Shown piece after piece: positions 7,892 to 16,352 of a stretch of DNA of 45,161 bases. The notes beneath the pieces are model-generated. The model saw only the letters and a list, made by a program, of their open reading frames with translations. It did no database searches and was not told where the DNA came from. The DNA comes from Caulobacter sp. (lineage in GTDB: Bacteria > Pseudomonadota > Alphaproteobacteria > Caulobacterales > Caulobacteraceae), in NCBI RefSeq assembly GCF_017744445.1, contig NZ_JAGIBH010000021.1, positions 1-45,161 of the forward strand. Direction: 5' to 3'. The position numbers were made by a program, and so were the translations under genes. How positions within the stretch are numbered: position 1 is the stretch's first letter; each line of letters starts with the position of its first letter.

Positions 7892-10831
7892 ATGCGCAAC
7901 ACCGTCTATCGCCTTCGCAGCGGCCTCATGGCCACGGTCGCCGCGACCGTCCTGGTCGCCGCTTCGCCCGTCCTGGCCGCGCCCGTCGCGCCGCAGGGCG
8001 AGGCAAGACCCTACGATCTGAAGGTCCAACCTCTGGCCCAGGCCCTGGCGGATGTCGCCCGGATCAGCGGTCGCCAGGTCGTCGTCTCCTCGGCCCTGGT
8101 GCGCGGCAAGTCCGCGCCGGCGCTGAGCGGCCGCTACACCGCCGATGAAGCCTACGCCGCCGTGCTCTCGGGCTCGGGCCTGAAACTGACGCTGGTCGGC
8201 GACACCCTTGTGGTGAAGGACGCCGGCGCTCCCCAGGGGGAGCCGCAGGCCGGCGACGCTGAGGTCCTGTCGGAACTCGTCGTCACCGGCACGCGAATCC
8301 GGGGCGCCGCGCCGGTCGGCACGAACCTGATCACCATCGGTCGAGATGACATCGCCACCAGCGGATACGCCACGACCCAGCAGATCGTGCAGGCCATCCC
8401 GCAGAACTTCGGCGGCGGCGCCAACGACACGACCTACAGCTACAACAATCGCAACAACGCTTTGAACAACGCCGCTCTGGGGTCGAGCATCAACCTCCGC
8501 GGGCTGGGCGCGGAATCCACCCTGGTCCTGATCAACGGCGTCAGACCGGCCATGGGCGGCATCGCCGGGATGTTTTCCGACGTCTCGCTGATCCCGACGA
8601 CCGCCATCGAGCGTGTCGAGGTGCTTCCAGACGGGGCGTCGGCGCTCTACGGATCAGATGCTGTTGGTGGCGTGGTCAACTTCGTGCTTCGCAACCGCTT
8701 CGAGGGCGTGGAGGCCCGCGCGCGTTACGGTACAGCAGACGGTGACTTCAGCGAGTACCAGGCGGGCTTGGTATTTGGGCGCTCCTGGCGAGGCGGCCAT
8801 GCCACGGTCGCCTACGAGGTCTATGATCGCGGACGCCTGAGCGCGTTCGACCGCGACTTCGCCCGCGAGGACCTGCGCGCGCTGGGCGGAGCCGACAATC
8901 GCAAGGCCTATGGCGCGCCCGGCACGCTGGTCGCTGGCGGCAAGACCTTCGCCATCCCGCCGGGGCAGAACGGCATCGGGCTCACGCCAAGCCAACTGGT
9001 CGCTGGTACGTTCAACGCCACCGATCAGCAGGCCCAGATCGATCTCCTGCCGGCGCAGCGCCGACATAGCGTCTATGTCGCCGCGCAACAGGATCTCGGC
9101 GAGGACACGGAAATCTTTGGGCGGCTGCTCTATGCCGACCGCACCTTCGATCGGCGATATGTCGACTCGACCGCGGCCCGCAGTGTCACGGTTCCCGTCA
9201 CCAATCTCTACTATGTCGACCCGATCGGCACACGCGCCCCGGTCGCGGTGCAGTACGACTTTGGCGGTGATCTTGGCGTCGCGCGCAATCGCGGGCGCGC
9301 CCAGGCCTACAACGCAGAGGCGGGCCTCTCCCGACGGTTCGGCGCCTGGTCGGCGACGGTTGGCGTGGGTTACGGGCGTCAGCGCGACGCCTGGTCCTTC
9401 ACCGAGCTCAACACCGCCAAACTTGCCCAGGCGGTCGCCTCGACCAATCCGGCCACGGCCTACAACCTGTTTGGCGGTCCAGGATCCAACAGCCTGGCCA
9501 TCGTCGACGCCATTCGAGGCTATGACGGCGCGAAGGGCGTGTTCGAGGTGTGGTCCGGCGCGCTGCGAATGGACGGACCCTTGTTCGCGCTTCCCGCGGG
9601 CCAAGCACGCCTTGCCGTTGGCGGCGAGTGGCGGTCGGAAGAGTTCAAGCAGGTCTCGAAGTCGTTCTACAACACGCTCACCCCGTTCGAGCGGATCATC
9701 GATTATCCCGGAGCGCGACAGATCTCGGCCGCCTATGCCGAGCTTCGCCTGCCCCTTGTCGGGCCGACGATGGCGTGGGCGCGCGGACAAAGCCTGGACC
9801 TGTCCTTGGCGGGCCGCATCGAGCGCTACAGCGACGTCGGCGACACCGCCAACCCAAAGATCGGCCTCGACTGGCGCCCCATAAGGTCCCTGACCGTCCG
9901 GGGCAGCTTTGGCACGTCCTTCCGAGCGCCGAGCTTCCAGGACCTTCGGTCCGGCGCGTCGGTCACTTCGTACCAGACCGCAGCGCTGTCGGACTCCGCT
10001 TCCCCGACCGGAACCAGCAAGGTCCTGGTCCTGATCGGCAATATCCCCGACATCGGTCCCGAGAACGCCACGACCTGGTCGGCGGGCTTTGACTACAGGT
10101 CCCGGATCGTCCCGGGCCTGACCGCCAAGGCGACCTATTTCAGCATCGACTACCAGGACCGCTTGGCGAATGTGAACGCCAACGTGCTGGCCATCCTGAC
10201 GAACCGGGCCTTCTACGCCAGCCTGATCACCGACAAGCCGACGCCCGCGCAGCTCGCGCCCTATTTCTCCAGCCCCTATTTCCGCAACAGCCCCAACTAC
10301 GCGGTCTCCGACATCGCCGTCATCGTTGATGTTCGCAATCGCAACCTCTCGACCGTCAAGGAACGCGGCCTCGACATCGATCTTGGCTACGGCTTTGCCC
10401 TGAAAGGCGGGCAGGTAAGCCTCGGCCTGGCGGGGACCTACATTTTCGACCTCCGCCAACGGATCACCGATACGTCGCCCCAGGCCAACATGGTCGGCAA
10501 TGTCGGATTTCCGGCCGAGCTGCGCTTGAGAGCTCGCGCGAGCTACGCCGTCGGCGGCTGGTCGGCTTCGACGGGGATCAACTTCATCGACGGCTACACA
10601 AATCAGTTGGTCACGCCCATCAAGCCGGTCGCAAGCTGGACGACTGTCGACGCCCGGTTGGCCTATCGCTGGCCTTCGGGAGCGACCATCGCGCTCTCGG
10701 CCACCAACCTGTTCGATCGTGATCCGCCCTTCGCGGAAATCCGATCGACCTATTCGGCGATCGGCTACGACGGCGAAAAGGCCAGCCCGATCGGCCGCCT
10801 TGTGGCAATTGAAGTCTCGAGGTCGTGGTGA
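7892..10831 (+). CDS. TonB-dependent transducer for the lasso peptide
   Basis: Start at ATG 7892, which gives a standard signal peptide (MRNTVYRLRSGLMATVAATV... to VLAAPV); 979 residues. After the signal peptide comes an STN/secretin N-terminal signalling domain (YDLKVQPLAQALADVARISGRQVVVSSALV, through VKDAG), then a TonB-box-like LSELVVTGTRIRG, the plug domain (NLRGLGAESTLVLINGVRP, IERVEVLPDGASALYGSDAVGGVVN) and a 22-strand-type barrel ending in an aromatic C-terminus (EVSRSW). The STN domain marks it as a transducer that both imports a ligand and signals to FecR. Its place between fecR and the isopeptidase gene, in a lasso cluster, implies the lasso peptide as ligand; that is inference from characterised astexin/caulonodin-type clusters. 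Confidence 0.92.
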   Translation: MRNTVYRLRSGLMATVAATVLVAASPVLAAPVAPQGEARPYDLKVQPLAQALADVARISGRQVVVSSALVRGKSAPALSGRYTADEAYAAVLSGSGLKLTLVGDTLVVKDAGAPQGEPQAGDAEVLSELVVTGTRIRGAAPVGTNLITIGRDDIATSGYATTQQIVQAIPQNFGGGANDTTYSYNNRNNALNNAALGSSINLRGLGAESTLVLINGVRPAMGGIAGMFSDVSLIPTTAIERVEVLPDGASALYGSDAVGGVVNFVLRNRFEGVEARARYGTADGDFSEYQAGLVFGRSWRGGHATVAYEVYDRGRLSAFDRDFAREDLRALGGADNRKAYGAPGTLVAGGKTFAIPPGQNGIGLTPSQLVAGTFNATDQQAQIDLLPAQRRHSVYVAAQQDLGEDTEIFGRLLYADRTFDRRYVDSTAARSVTVPVTNLYYVDPIGTRAPVAVQYDFGGDLGVARNRGRAQAYNAEAGLSRRFGAWSATVGVGYGRQRDAWSFTELNTAKLAQAVASTNPATAYNLFGGPGSNSLAIVDAIRGYDGAKGVFEVWSGALRMDGPLFALPAGQARLAVGGEWRSEEFKQVSKSFYNTLTPFERIIDYPGARQISAAYAELRLPLVGPTMAWARGQSLDLSLAGRIERYSDVGDTANPKIGLDWRPIRSLTVRGSFGTSFRAPSFQDLRSGASVTSYQTAALSDSASPTGTSKVLVLIGNIPDIGPENATTWSAGFDYRSRIVPGLTAKATYFSIDYQDRLANVNANVLAILTNRAFYASLITDKPTPAQLAPYFSSPYFRNSPNYAVSDIAVIVDVRNRNLSTVKERGLDIDLGYGFALKGGQVSLGLAGTYIFDLRQRITDTSPQANMVGNVGFPAELRLRARASYAVGGWSASTGINFIDGYTNQLVTPIKPVASWTTVDARLAYRWPSGATIALSATNLFDRDPPFAEIRSTYSAIGYDGEKASPIGRLVAIEVSRSW

Positions 10832-12834
10832 AGCTTAGTCTGAAGCTCACTGCGCTGATCGCGCTGACGTTCGGGACCGCCCACGCCGCTCCGCCCACGC
10901 TGCGCCAGCTGGTCGAATTGCACGATCTGTCCAGCCTGGCCGCTTCCCCCGACGGCCGATGGATCGCCTATCGTGAAGACGTGGCCTCGGTGGACGCCAA
11001 TCGGCTGACCCAGACGTGGTGGGTCGCCCCCACCGACGGAGCCACGCCGCCGCGACGGCTGGCGGATGGCGGTGCGGCGCTGTGGAATGCGGCGGGCGTG
11101 GCGCTGACCGACCCACCGGCCTGGTCGCGCGATGGACGCTTTCTCTACTACCGGGCGCTGATCGACGGCCAGGTCGGCGTCTGGCGCGTCAGTCCGACTG
11201 AGGGCACGGCCCGCCTTGTTATTCAGGACCCCGCGGACGTTGAAACTTTCGATCTCGGCGCGGATGGCCAGCTCACCTACTCCGTCGGGCCAACCCGCGC
11301 GGAAATCCTGGCCGAGGAGCGCCGCCAAGCAGACGAAGGCATGCTGATCGACAACAAGGTCGACCTCGCCCAAAGCCTGCTCGACGCCGTTGAGATCAAC
11401 GGTCGTCCCGCCGTGCAGCGATTTACCGGAAAGTGGTTCTGGCGCACCGGCATCCTGGGCGATCGGCCCAAGGCCGAGCGGACGGTCGCGCTCGGCGCCG
11501 ACGGCTTGGCGCTCGGTCAGCCCGTCTCGGCGCCGAGCCCCGGCGTGGACCAGATCGATCGCGACCTCGTCTCCCGCGACGGTTTCGGTAAGATCACGCT
11601 GAAGCAACGTCCATCCGGGTCGGACCTCGCTGTCACCCGCGCCGACGGGCGGTCCATGTCCTGTCCCGCCACGGTGTGCGGCGCTGACAAGGTCGCGGCC
11701 GCCGCCTGGCGTCCCGGTCACGACCAGGTTGTGCTCATGCTGTCGGACGCGTTTCGGGCCAATCGGCTGACGCTCTGGGAGCCGGCCACGGGTCTGGCCC
11801 ACGAGATCTACCGCGCGAAGGGCTCGCTGCAGGGCGGGGCGACAAACACCGCGCCGTGCGCGATCACACGCGAGGCGGCGATCTGTGTCGCTTCCGAGGC
11901 CATCAGCCCACCCCGTCTGATCCGGATCGATCTGGAGACGAGCAAGACCAAGGTGCTGGCCGAGCCGAACACCGCCTTGGACCACGGCGGGCTTGAGGCG
12001 CGGCCGTTGCAATGGACGACGGCGACCGGCGCGGCCTTCACCGGTCAATTGTTGACGCGCGCCAGCGCGCCACGTTTTACGCCGCTCTTCCTGACCTACT
12101 ACAACTGCCGCGGCTATCTGCGGGGCGGCACGGGCGACGAGTGGCCGTTGATCGCTCTGGCGCAAGCGGGGATGGCGGTCCTTTGCATCAACAAGCCCAC
12201 GCCCGTTAGCGATGAACAGGATGCTGTCGCCGACTACGAGCGGGCCGCGTCGGGAATCTCGGCCATTGTCGAACAGCTGGCCGCGCAAGGCGTGATCGAT
12301 CCTAAAAGGGTCGGCATGGGCGGCCATAGCTTTGGGAGCGAAGTCACCACCTGGGTCGCGACCCACACCTCGCTGCTGTCGGCCGCCTCGATCAGTTCGC
12401 TTCAGCTCGAGCCCACCTACTATTGGCTCAATGGCGTGGCCGGTCGTGATGTCTGGGCCGGCCTGCGCTCGGCCTGGAAGCTTGGCGCGCCCGATGAAAC
12501 GCCTGACCGCTGGCGCGCGCTATCGCCGGCCGCCAATCTGGCCAAGCTGCAGGCGCCGTTGCTGATGCAGCTTCCGGAACAGGAATTGCGCGCCTCGATC
12601 GAGCTGGTCGCGCGGGCCTCGCATGGCCCGACGCCGAACGAGGTCCGCGCCTTCGCGCGAGAGCCCCATATTCTCACTCAGCCGCGCCATCGGCTGTCGG
12701 CCTATGAACGCAATCTCGACTGGTTTCGGTTCTGGCTTCTAAGCGAGACGGATCCGGCGCCGGAAAAGGCCGAGCAGACCAAGCGGTGGCGTGAAGCGGC
12801 CGAACGCTGGCGGTCCACGCGATCGCCACCGTGA
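10825..12834 (+). CDS. Lasso-peptide isopeptidase (S9-type serine hydrolase)
   Basis: About 669 residues starting at GTG 10825 or 10828, overlapping the receptor stop by a few bases, so translation is probably coupled. A signal peptide-like start (LSLKLTALIALTFGTAHA) is followed by a beta-propeller-like region and an alpha/beta hydrolase domain. The nucleophile is in GMGGHSFGSE (Ser about residue 502). The expected His lies in EPHILTQPRHR (about 615 or 622), roughly 113 residues later, as in the AtxE2 family. The position of the usual acidic residue reads LLMQLPEQELRAS. AtxE-type enzymes cut the isopeptide bond of threaded lasso peptides, linearising them after uptake. It is convergent with the cyclase gene, one base apart. 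Confidence 0.88.
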   Translation: MVKLSLKLTALIALTFGTAHAAPPTLRQLVELHDLSSLAASPDGRWIAYREDVASVDANRLTQTWWVAPTDGATPPRRLADGGAALWNAAGVALTDPPAWSRDGRFLYYRALIDGQVGVWRVSPTEGTARLVIQDPADVETFDLGADGQLTYSVGPTRAEILAEERRQADEGMLIDNKVDLAQSLLDAVEINGRPAVQRFTGKWFWRTGILGDRPKAERTVALGADGLALGQPVSAPSPGVDQIDRDLVSRDGFGKITLKQRPSGSDLAVTRADGRSMSCPATVCGADKVAAAAWRPGHDQVVLMLSDAFRANRLTLWEPATGLAHEIYRAKGSLQGGATNTAPCAITREAAICVASEAISPPRLIRIDLETSKTKVLAEPNTALDHGGLEARPLQWTTATGAAFTGQLLTRASAPRFTPLFLTYYNCRGYLRGGTGDEWPLIALAQAGMAVLCINKPTPVSDEQDAVADYERAASGISAIVEQLAAQGVIDPKRVGMGGHSFGSEVTTWVATHTSLLSAASISSLQLEPTYYWLNGVAGRDVWAGLRSAWKLGAPDETPDRWRALSPAANLAKLQAPLLMQLPEQELRASIELVARASHGPTPNEVRAFAREPHILTQPRHRLSAYERNLDWFRFWLLSETDPAPEKAEQTKRWREAAERWRSTRSPP

Positions 12835-12835
12835 G

Positions 12836-14548
12836 CTAGGGATCCCAGCCGCGCGCCCAGACCTCGGTGTCGACCAAAAGAAAGACCTTCATCAAAGTTG
12901 CGCTCGGCAGTTGCTCGGCGCCAAGAACCTCGAAAAGGCGCTCGCGATCCAAGAGACCGTCCTGCGCGAGGCGCCCATCGCCCAGGAAGGCGCGTAACTG
13001 AGGCCGTACCTGACGATAGACCGAAGCTGCGAACCCGCCGAGCCCACCTTTCGTCGCGCGAAGGCGGACGCGCGCGGGCAACAGGTGCGCGAAGGCCTGG
13101 CGTGCGACCGCCCGGTTCTGGCCGCCCTCCACCCACATCCAGGTTGGGATTCGCAGGCAGAGCTCGACCATCGGCTGGGCCATCATTGGGGCAATGATCG
13201 CTCCGGCCTGCGCATGGGCATAGCGGTCGAGGAAGGCATGCGCGACCAGGATCGCCCGCACATGGTCGCGCTTTCCGGGCAGCACGGAGGAAGGCGCATC
13301 GAACCAGGGGTGCTCCGGCGGCGCGACATCGACGTCGCGGTTCAGCAGCAGGGGCTGGCGATCCCAACCCTGGACCGGCGGCCTCAGCGCCTTGGCGATG
13401 CTGAGTTGAGCGGCGCGCCACATGGTGCAGCCGTGGACGCGCGCCAGATCACCGATGGTCGTCCAGGATCGTGATCCAGGGCCGTACACCCGCAGCGCGT
13501 CTGCGCCTGGGCCCGCGGTGCTGATGCCGCACAGGACATTGTCGCCGCCCAGACCGCTGAAGAACGCGCTCGCCTGGGCGACTTGAGCCGTATCGATGAT
13601 CTGCTGCTCAATGGCCTGCAGATAGACGTGGGCGCCCGGACGCGGCAGCCGGCCCGGACGGCGAACCTCCAGGTCCGACCTGGCCGCGACCGTCGCCTCG
13701 ACCAGCCGTAGGCTCGCCGCCTCGGCGGTCAGCCGCGCATAGTCACGCTCGTCGCCATCGGCCTCCACCGTTACGATGTTGATCGCCGACATGCTGGGTG
13801 TCTTTGGCAGGCAGAGCGCGATCAGCGACGAATCCAGCCCGCCGGACAGTTCCAGGAGGCTACGGGGGTAGGCTCTTCCCCACAGCGACACGACCCGTTC
13901 AAGCGTGCGACGCAGCTGATCGCGCGCGACCCCGATGCTGTCGATCCGCAACGCCTTGTCCGCGAAGGTCCAAGGCGTCCACAGCTGGGTTTCGCTTACC
14001 CCCCCATGGCGCCAGGTCAGGCGCGCGCCGGCCGGGAGTTCCTCCACGCCGACGAGACCGGTCCTGCGACCTCGAATCTGAGGATAGGCCAGCATCTGCG
14101 CGACGCCGCCCTTGTCGCGTACGAAGCCAAGACCCGAGGCCCGTTCGGCGAGCGCGAGATCGGAGGTCAGAATGTCGAGGCCCGAGGCGTTCAAGCGCCA
14201 GGTCTGAAGCGCTCCCGACGGGTCGCGGACCACATCAAGCCGCCCTTCGGCCGGAAGGATCGCGACGTAGGCGCCCCAATAGGCTTTCGGCAAACAGGCG
14301 CCCTGCGAGCCTAGGATCTCGGCCGCCGCGTCGCGATCGAACGCCTCGATCCGCTCGCCACTTCGCTGGCTGAAGACGATCCCAAGCAACGCGCCGCGTT
14401 CCCCGACCTCGATGACCGACGCATCGGGATCAACAAAAAGGGCGTAGCCCTCGCCTTGGAGGATCAGCTTCAGTTTGGACAGCGCCAACGTGGCGTGTCG
14501 CGCCAAGTCGGCGTTGCGAGTTTCCCAGCGAAGGAAGATGAAGCCCAT
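12836..14548 (-). CDS. Lasso cyclase (asparagine synthetase B homologue)
   Basis: 570 residues. The N-terminal ~190 residues resemble the glutaminase half of asparagine synthetase but begin Met-Gly-Phe, so the nucleophilic Cys2 of true AsnB is missing. The C-terminal synthetase half has the pyrophosphate loop SGGLDSS at 235-241. Lasso C proteins adenylate the side-chain carboxylate of the ring Asp/Glu (here Glu8 of the core) with ATP and close the isopeptide bond to the Gly1 amine. The ATG at 14548 lies one base after the stop of the B gene, so the two are translationally coupled. The gene's stop lies one base from that of the isopeptidase on the opposite strand. Confidence 0.93.
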   Translation of the reverse strand: MGFIFLRWETRNADLARHATLALSKLKLILQGEGYALFVDPDASVIEVGERGALLGIVFSQRSGERIEAFDRDAAAEILGSQGACLPKAYWGAYVAILPAEGRLDVVRDPSGALQTWRLNASGLDILTSDLALAERASGLGFVRDKGGVAQMLAYPQIRGRRTGLVGVEELPAGARLTWRHGGVSETQLWTPWTFADKALRIDSIGVARDQLRRTLERVVSLWGRAYPRSLLELSGGLDSSLIALCLPKTPSMSAINIVTVEADGDERDYARLTAEAASLRLVEATVAARSDLEVRRPGRLPRPGAHVYLQAIEQQIIDTAQVAQASAFFSGLGGDNVLCGISTAGPGADALRVYGPGSRSWTTIGDLARVHGCTMWRAAQLSIAKALRPPVQGWDRQPLLLNRDVDVAPPEHPWFDAPSSVLPGKRDHVRAILVAHAFLDRYAHAQAGAIIAPMMAQPMVELCLRIPTWMWVEGGQNRAVARQAFAHLLPARVRLRATKGGLGGFAASVYRQVRPQLRAFLGDGRLAQDGLLDRERLFEVLGAEQLPSATLMKVFLLVDTEVWARGWDP

Positions 14549-14549
14549 C

Positions 14550-15209
14550 TCAGAGCGCCAAGATGGGGGTATGGGAGCGCGCTCTGTGCAACGCGTCGTT
14601 CAGCACCAGGCCATCGGCCTGCACCCAGCAGTGGGCGCTGAACGGGTCCAGCGCCACACCGAAGACCAAGGTCGGATAGAAGCCCAGGGGCTCTAGATAA
14701 GACAGCAGCGCCAGGGAGTCGTGGAGACAGACCGGCGCGATCGGCACGAACCGACGCGCGGCAAGGAATTGCGACACCGCCTTACAAAGGTCCAACGTAG
14801 CCGCGCCGGCCGTTCCCGCCGGGCGTCGAGCGCGCCGCTGATCCAGCTGCTTCACGACCTCGGCGAACGGACGTCTTTCAACCGCGCGGCGCGCCGCAAA
14901 CAATCGCCGGCCAACGCGCAGCACTTGGCTCAGCGTCGTATCGCCAATCTGACCATCTTCGAGATAGCTTGACGTCGGCGTCGGTACGTCCAGGACGCGG
15001 GTACGCTCCCCGTCGGCCAGTAGTCCGCGCCGGAGCAGCCGCTGGAGGTCGTCGGCCGAGGCGGGCCCGTCACCGTCGCCGACAAATCGACGAAAAGCGG
15101 CATTCAGGGCCAATGGCAGGGTGAAATAACGGTTTCGGGACGCATCCAGGATCGCGATGCGGTCCTGGATCGTGCAGAAGCCGATGTGATCGGGAACGGT
15201 CAGCGTCAT
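14550..15209 (-). CDS. Lasso leader-binding and leader-protease protein (fused B)
   Basis: 219 residues. Residues 1-~80 (VPDHIGFCTIQDRIAILDASRNRYFTLP... LLRRGLLADG) look like a PqqD-type RRE domain that binds the leader peptide. The C-terminal ~130 residues are a transglutaminase-like Cys protease with Cys161 (PVCLHDSLALLSYL), His193 (DPFSAHCWV) and Asp205 (LVLNDAL) in the expected order, the catalytic triad of McjB-type proteins. It should remove the leader after Thr22-Lys23 of the precursor, using ATP-dependent steps with the cyclase. Single-polypeptide B is the proteobacterial form (split B1/B2 elsewhere). There is no obvious Shine-Dalgarno sequence before ATG 15209, and a hairpin lies just upstream, so B and C are probably expressed less than the precursor. 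Confidence 0.92.
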   Translation of the reverse strand: MTLTVPDHIGFCTIQDRIAILDASRNRYFTLPLALNAAFRRFVGDGDGPASADDLQRLLRRGLLADGERTRVLDVPTPTSSYLEDGQIGDTTLSQVLRVGRRLFAARRAVERRPFAEVVKQLDQRRARRPAGTAGAATLDLCKAVSQFLAARRFVPIAPVCLHDSLALLSYLEPLGFYPTLVFGVALDPFSAHCWVQADGLVLNDALHRARSHTPILAL

Positions 15210-15216
15210 GAGGAAA

Positions 15217-15241
15217 GGGGCCGCGGCGAGCGCACGGCCCC
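15217..15241 (-). terminator. Attenuator-like hairpin between precursor and B gene
   Basis: On the minus strand GGGGCCG pairs perfectly with CGGCCCC across an 11-base loop, followed by TTTCC, and ATG of the B gene comes 7 bases after the stem. The T-run is short, so this looks like a partial terminator or translational block rather than a full stop. In characterised Caulobacter lasso clusters an intergenic hairpin at the same place is thought to keep the precursor in excess over its enzymes (from memory of that literature). Confidence 0.6.
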
Positions 15242-15249
15242 TCCCGCGC

Positions 15250-15384
15250 TCAGTCTTCGGAGATGCCGGTCGGCTCTTGGCCGATCCCCAGCTCGAACAC
15301 GTCGGGCTGAGCGCCCTTCGTCTCGACGCTGACAGCGCCCAGGTCGACCAGGGCGTCTTCGATGTGGTCTTCGATCCGTTGCAT
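15250..15384 (-). CDS. Lasso-peptide precursor, caulonodin-like
   Basis: A 44-residue gene with ATG 15384 and a good ribosome-binding site (AAGGAG, six bases before the ATG). The leader is residues 1-23 (MQRIEDHIEDALVDLGAVSV, then ETK), with the near-invariant Thr at 22, the -2 position that the B protease requires. The core is residues 24-44: it begins Gly-Ala-Gln-Pro-Asp-Val-Phe-Glu, so Gly1 and Glu8 give an eight-residue macrolactam ring, and the tail is LGIGQEPTGISED. The tail closely resembles that of caulonodin I (from memory, PGIGREPTGLSRD), while the ring residues differ. It is followed by the B and C genes. No second precursor is visible. Product: a threaded 21-residue lasso peptide, mature mass not calculated here. 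Confidence 0.93.
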   Translation of the reverse strand: MQRIEDHIEDALVDLGAVSVETKGAQPDVFELGIGQEPTGISED

Positions 15385-15402
15385 GACGGTCTCCTTGTCT
15401 AA

Positions 15403-15418
15403 GTCACGCCACCGTGAC
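15403..15418 (-). promoter_or_regulatory. Inverted repeat before the precursor gene, possible GntR operator
   Basis: GTCACG at 15403-15408 and CGTGAC at 15413-15418 form a perfect six-base inverted repeat with a CCAC spacer, centred 26 bp before the precursor start and upstream of its ribosome-binding site. It sits in the 93 bp gap between the GntR gene and the precursor. GntR-type regulators bind such short dyads, so it is the best candidate for control of the A-B-C operon. Confidence 0.4.
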
Positions 15419-15454
15419 GGTTGTACGGTGCGACCAGAGGTGGAGAACCCCCAG

Positions 15455-15484
15455 GGAATAACGCCAGAATTTTCCGATTATTCC
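15455..15484 (-). promoter_or_regulatory. Inverted repeat at the end of the GntR gene
   Basis: GGAATAA at 15455-15461 and TTATTCC at 15478-15484 are perfect seven-base arms separated by 16 bp; the second arm includes the GntR stop codon. The region is the AT-richest in the precursor promoter area (gaattttccgattattcc). It may be a second operator or a weak hairpin; there is no T-tract. Confidence 0.3.
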
Positions 15485-16116
15485 GCCGGGCGAGGGCGCG
15501 GATCGCGATCATCGAGACCGTGCAATCGCCGGGTGATCGCCGACACTAGGCGAAGGCGACGGCGGTGATAAGCGACCAGCCCTTGGCGAAGGCTCGCCAG
15601 AGCGCCGTCGCTTGCCAAGCTGCGAAGCTCGCGAGTCTCTTCCTCGAATTCCGGGATCAGATCGAGCTCGACGCACCGCGCCCGGTGCAGGCGATCGCTG
15701 GCGCCGGCCAGCGCCCATTCGACCTCGACATTGCCGCTGCGCGCGGCCAGCCGGGCGAAGAGATCCTCCAAAGCCCGGATCGGCGCGTCGCCGTTGCCCT
15801 GATCCTCCAGGATCGGCGGCTCGGCCGTCACCGTCCGGGCGGCGTTGACCAGCAAGGCGAGGTTCCACTGGTAGAGGTCGGAGAGGTCCGGCTCGGTGAC
15901 GCGGGCGAGGGAGAAGCCCTCGCCCTGATGGCTGGTCAGCAGCCGCTCGCCAACCAGGCGATGCAGCGCCGCGCGCACGGGCGTGGCGCTGGCGCCAAAC
16001 CGCCGCGTCAGGTCCGGGACGTCCACACGTTCGCCGGGGCGCAGCGCGCTTTCGGACAACAAGAAGGTCTTGATCGCGAGGTAGACCCGTTCGCCGGTTC
16101 CAGGCCGGTCGATCAT
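15478..16116 (-). CDS. GntR-family transcriptional regulator of the lasso cluster
   Basis: Start chosen at ATG 16116 (MIDRPGTGERVYLAIKTFLLSESALRPGERVDVPDLTRRFGASATPVRAALHRLVGERLL), which begins directly with a GntR winged-helix domain; the frame upstream is open but not protein-like. 212 residues. Residues ~5-75 are the DNA-binding domain with SATPVRAALHRLVGE as the recognition region. The rest is helical (an FCD-like effector domain by position, without clear metal ligands). It lies immediately upstream of the precursor gene on the same strand, which fits a regulator of peptide production. The ligand is unknown. Confidence 0.85.
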   Translation of the reverse strand: MIDRPGTGERVYLAIKTFLLSESALRPGERVDVPDLTRRFGASATPVRAALHRLVGERLLTSHQGEGFSLARVTEPDLSDLYQWNLALLVNAARTVTAEPPILEDQGNGDAPIRALEDLFARLAARSGNVEVEWALAGASDRLHRARCVELDLIPEFEEETRELRSLASDGALASLRQGLVAYHRRRLRLVSAITRRLHGLDDRDPRPRPAE

Positions 16117-16352
16117 CAGCGTTCTCCCAGGGCGCCTTTCCCCGAGAAGCACGCCGACCCACGATCGCCCGCGCGGCTGAACCGCACAAAGCATCCGCCA
16201 AGGGTCGGGAGCATGACCGGTTCGGCGCCGAAGAGCACCCCGCCGGAATTCACGGGTCAGAATTGGGGGATTAGGTTGGTGTGCTGGCTGAAGGTCATGA
16301 CGCGCCGGATGCGATCCGCGCCGAGCGGATCGCCAACCAAACCACGCCCCCG

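Noticed and set aside
8654..10459. A long minus-strand frame opposite the TonB receptor gene.
   Set aside because: The plus strand has STN, plug and barrel motifs; the minus frame shows none.
16230..16352. An element-end or insertion-sequence boundary before radC (gaattcacgggtcagaattg).
   Set aside because: No terminal inverted repeat, target duplication or transposase fragment could be supported.
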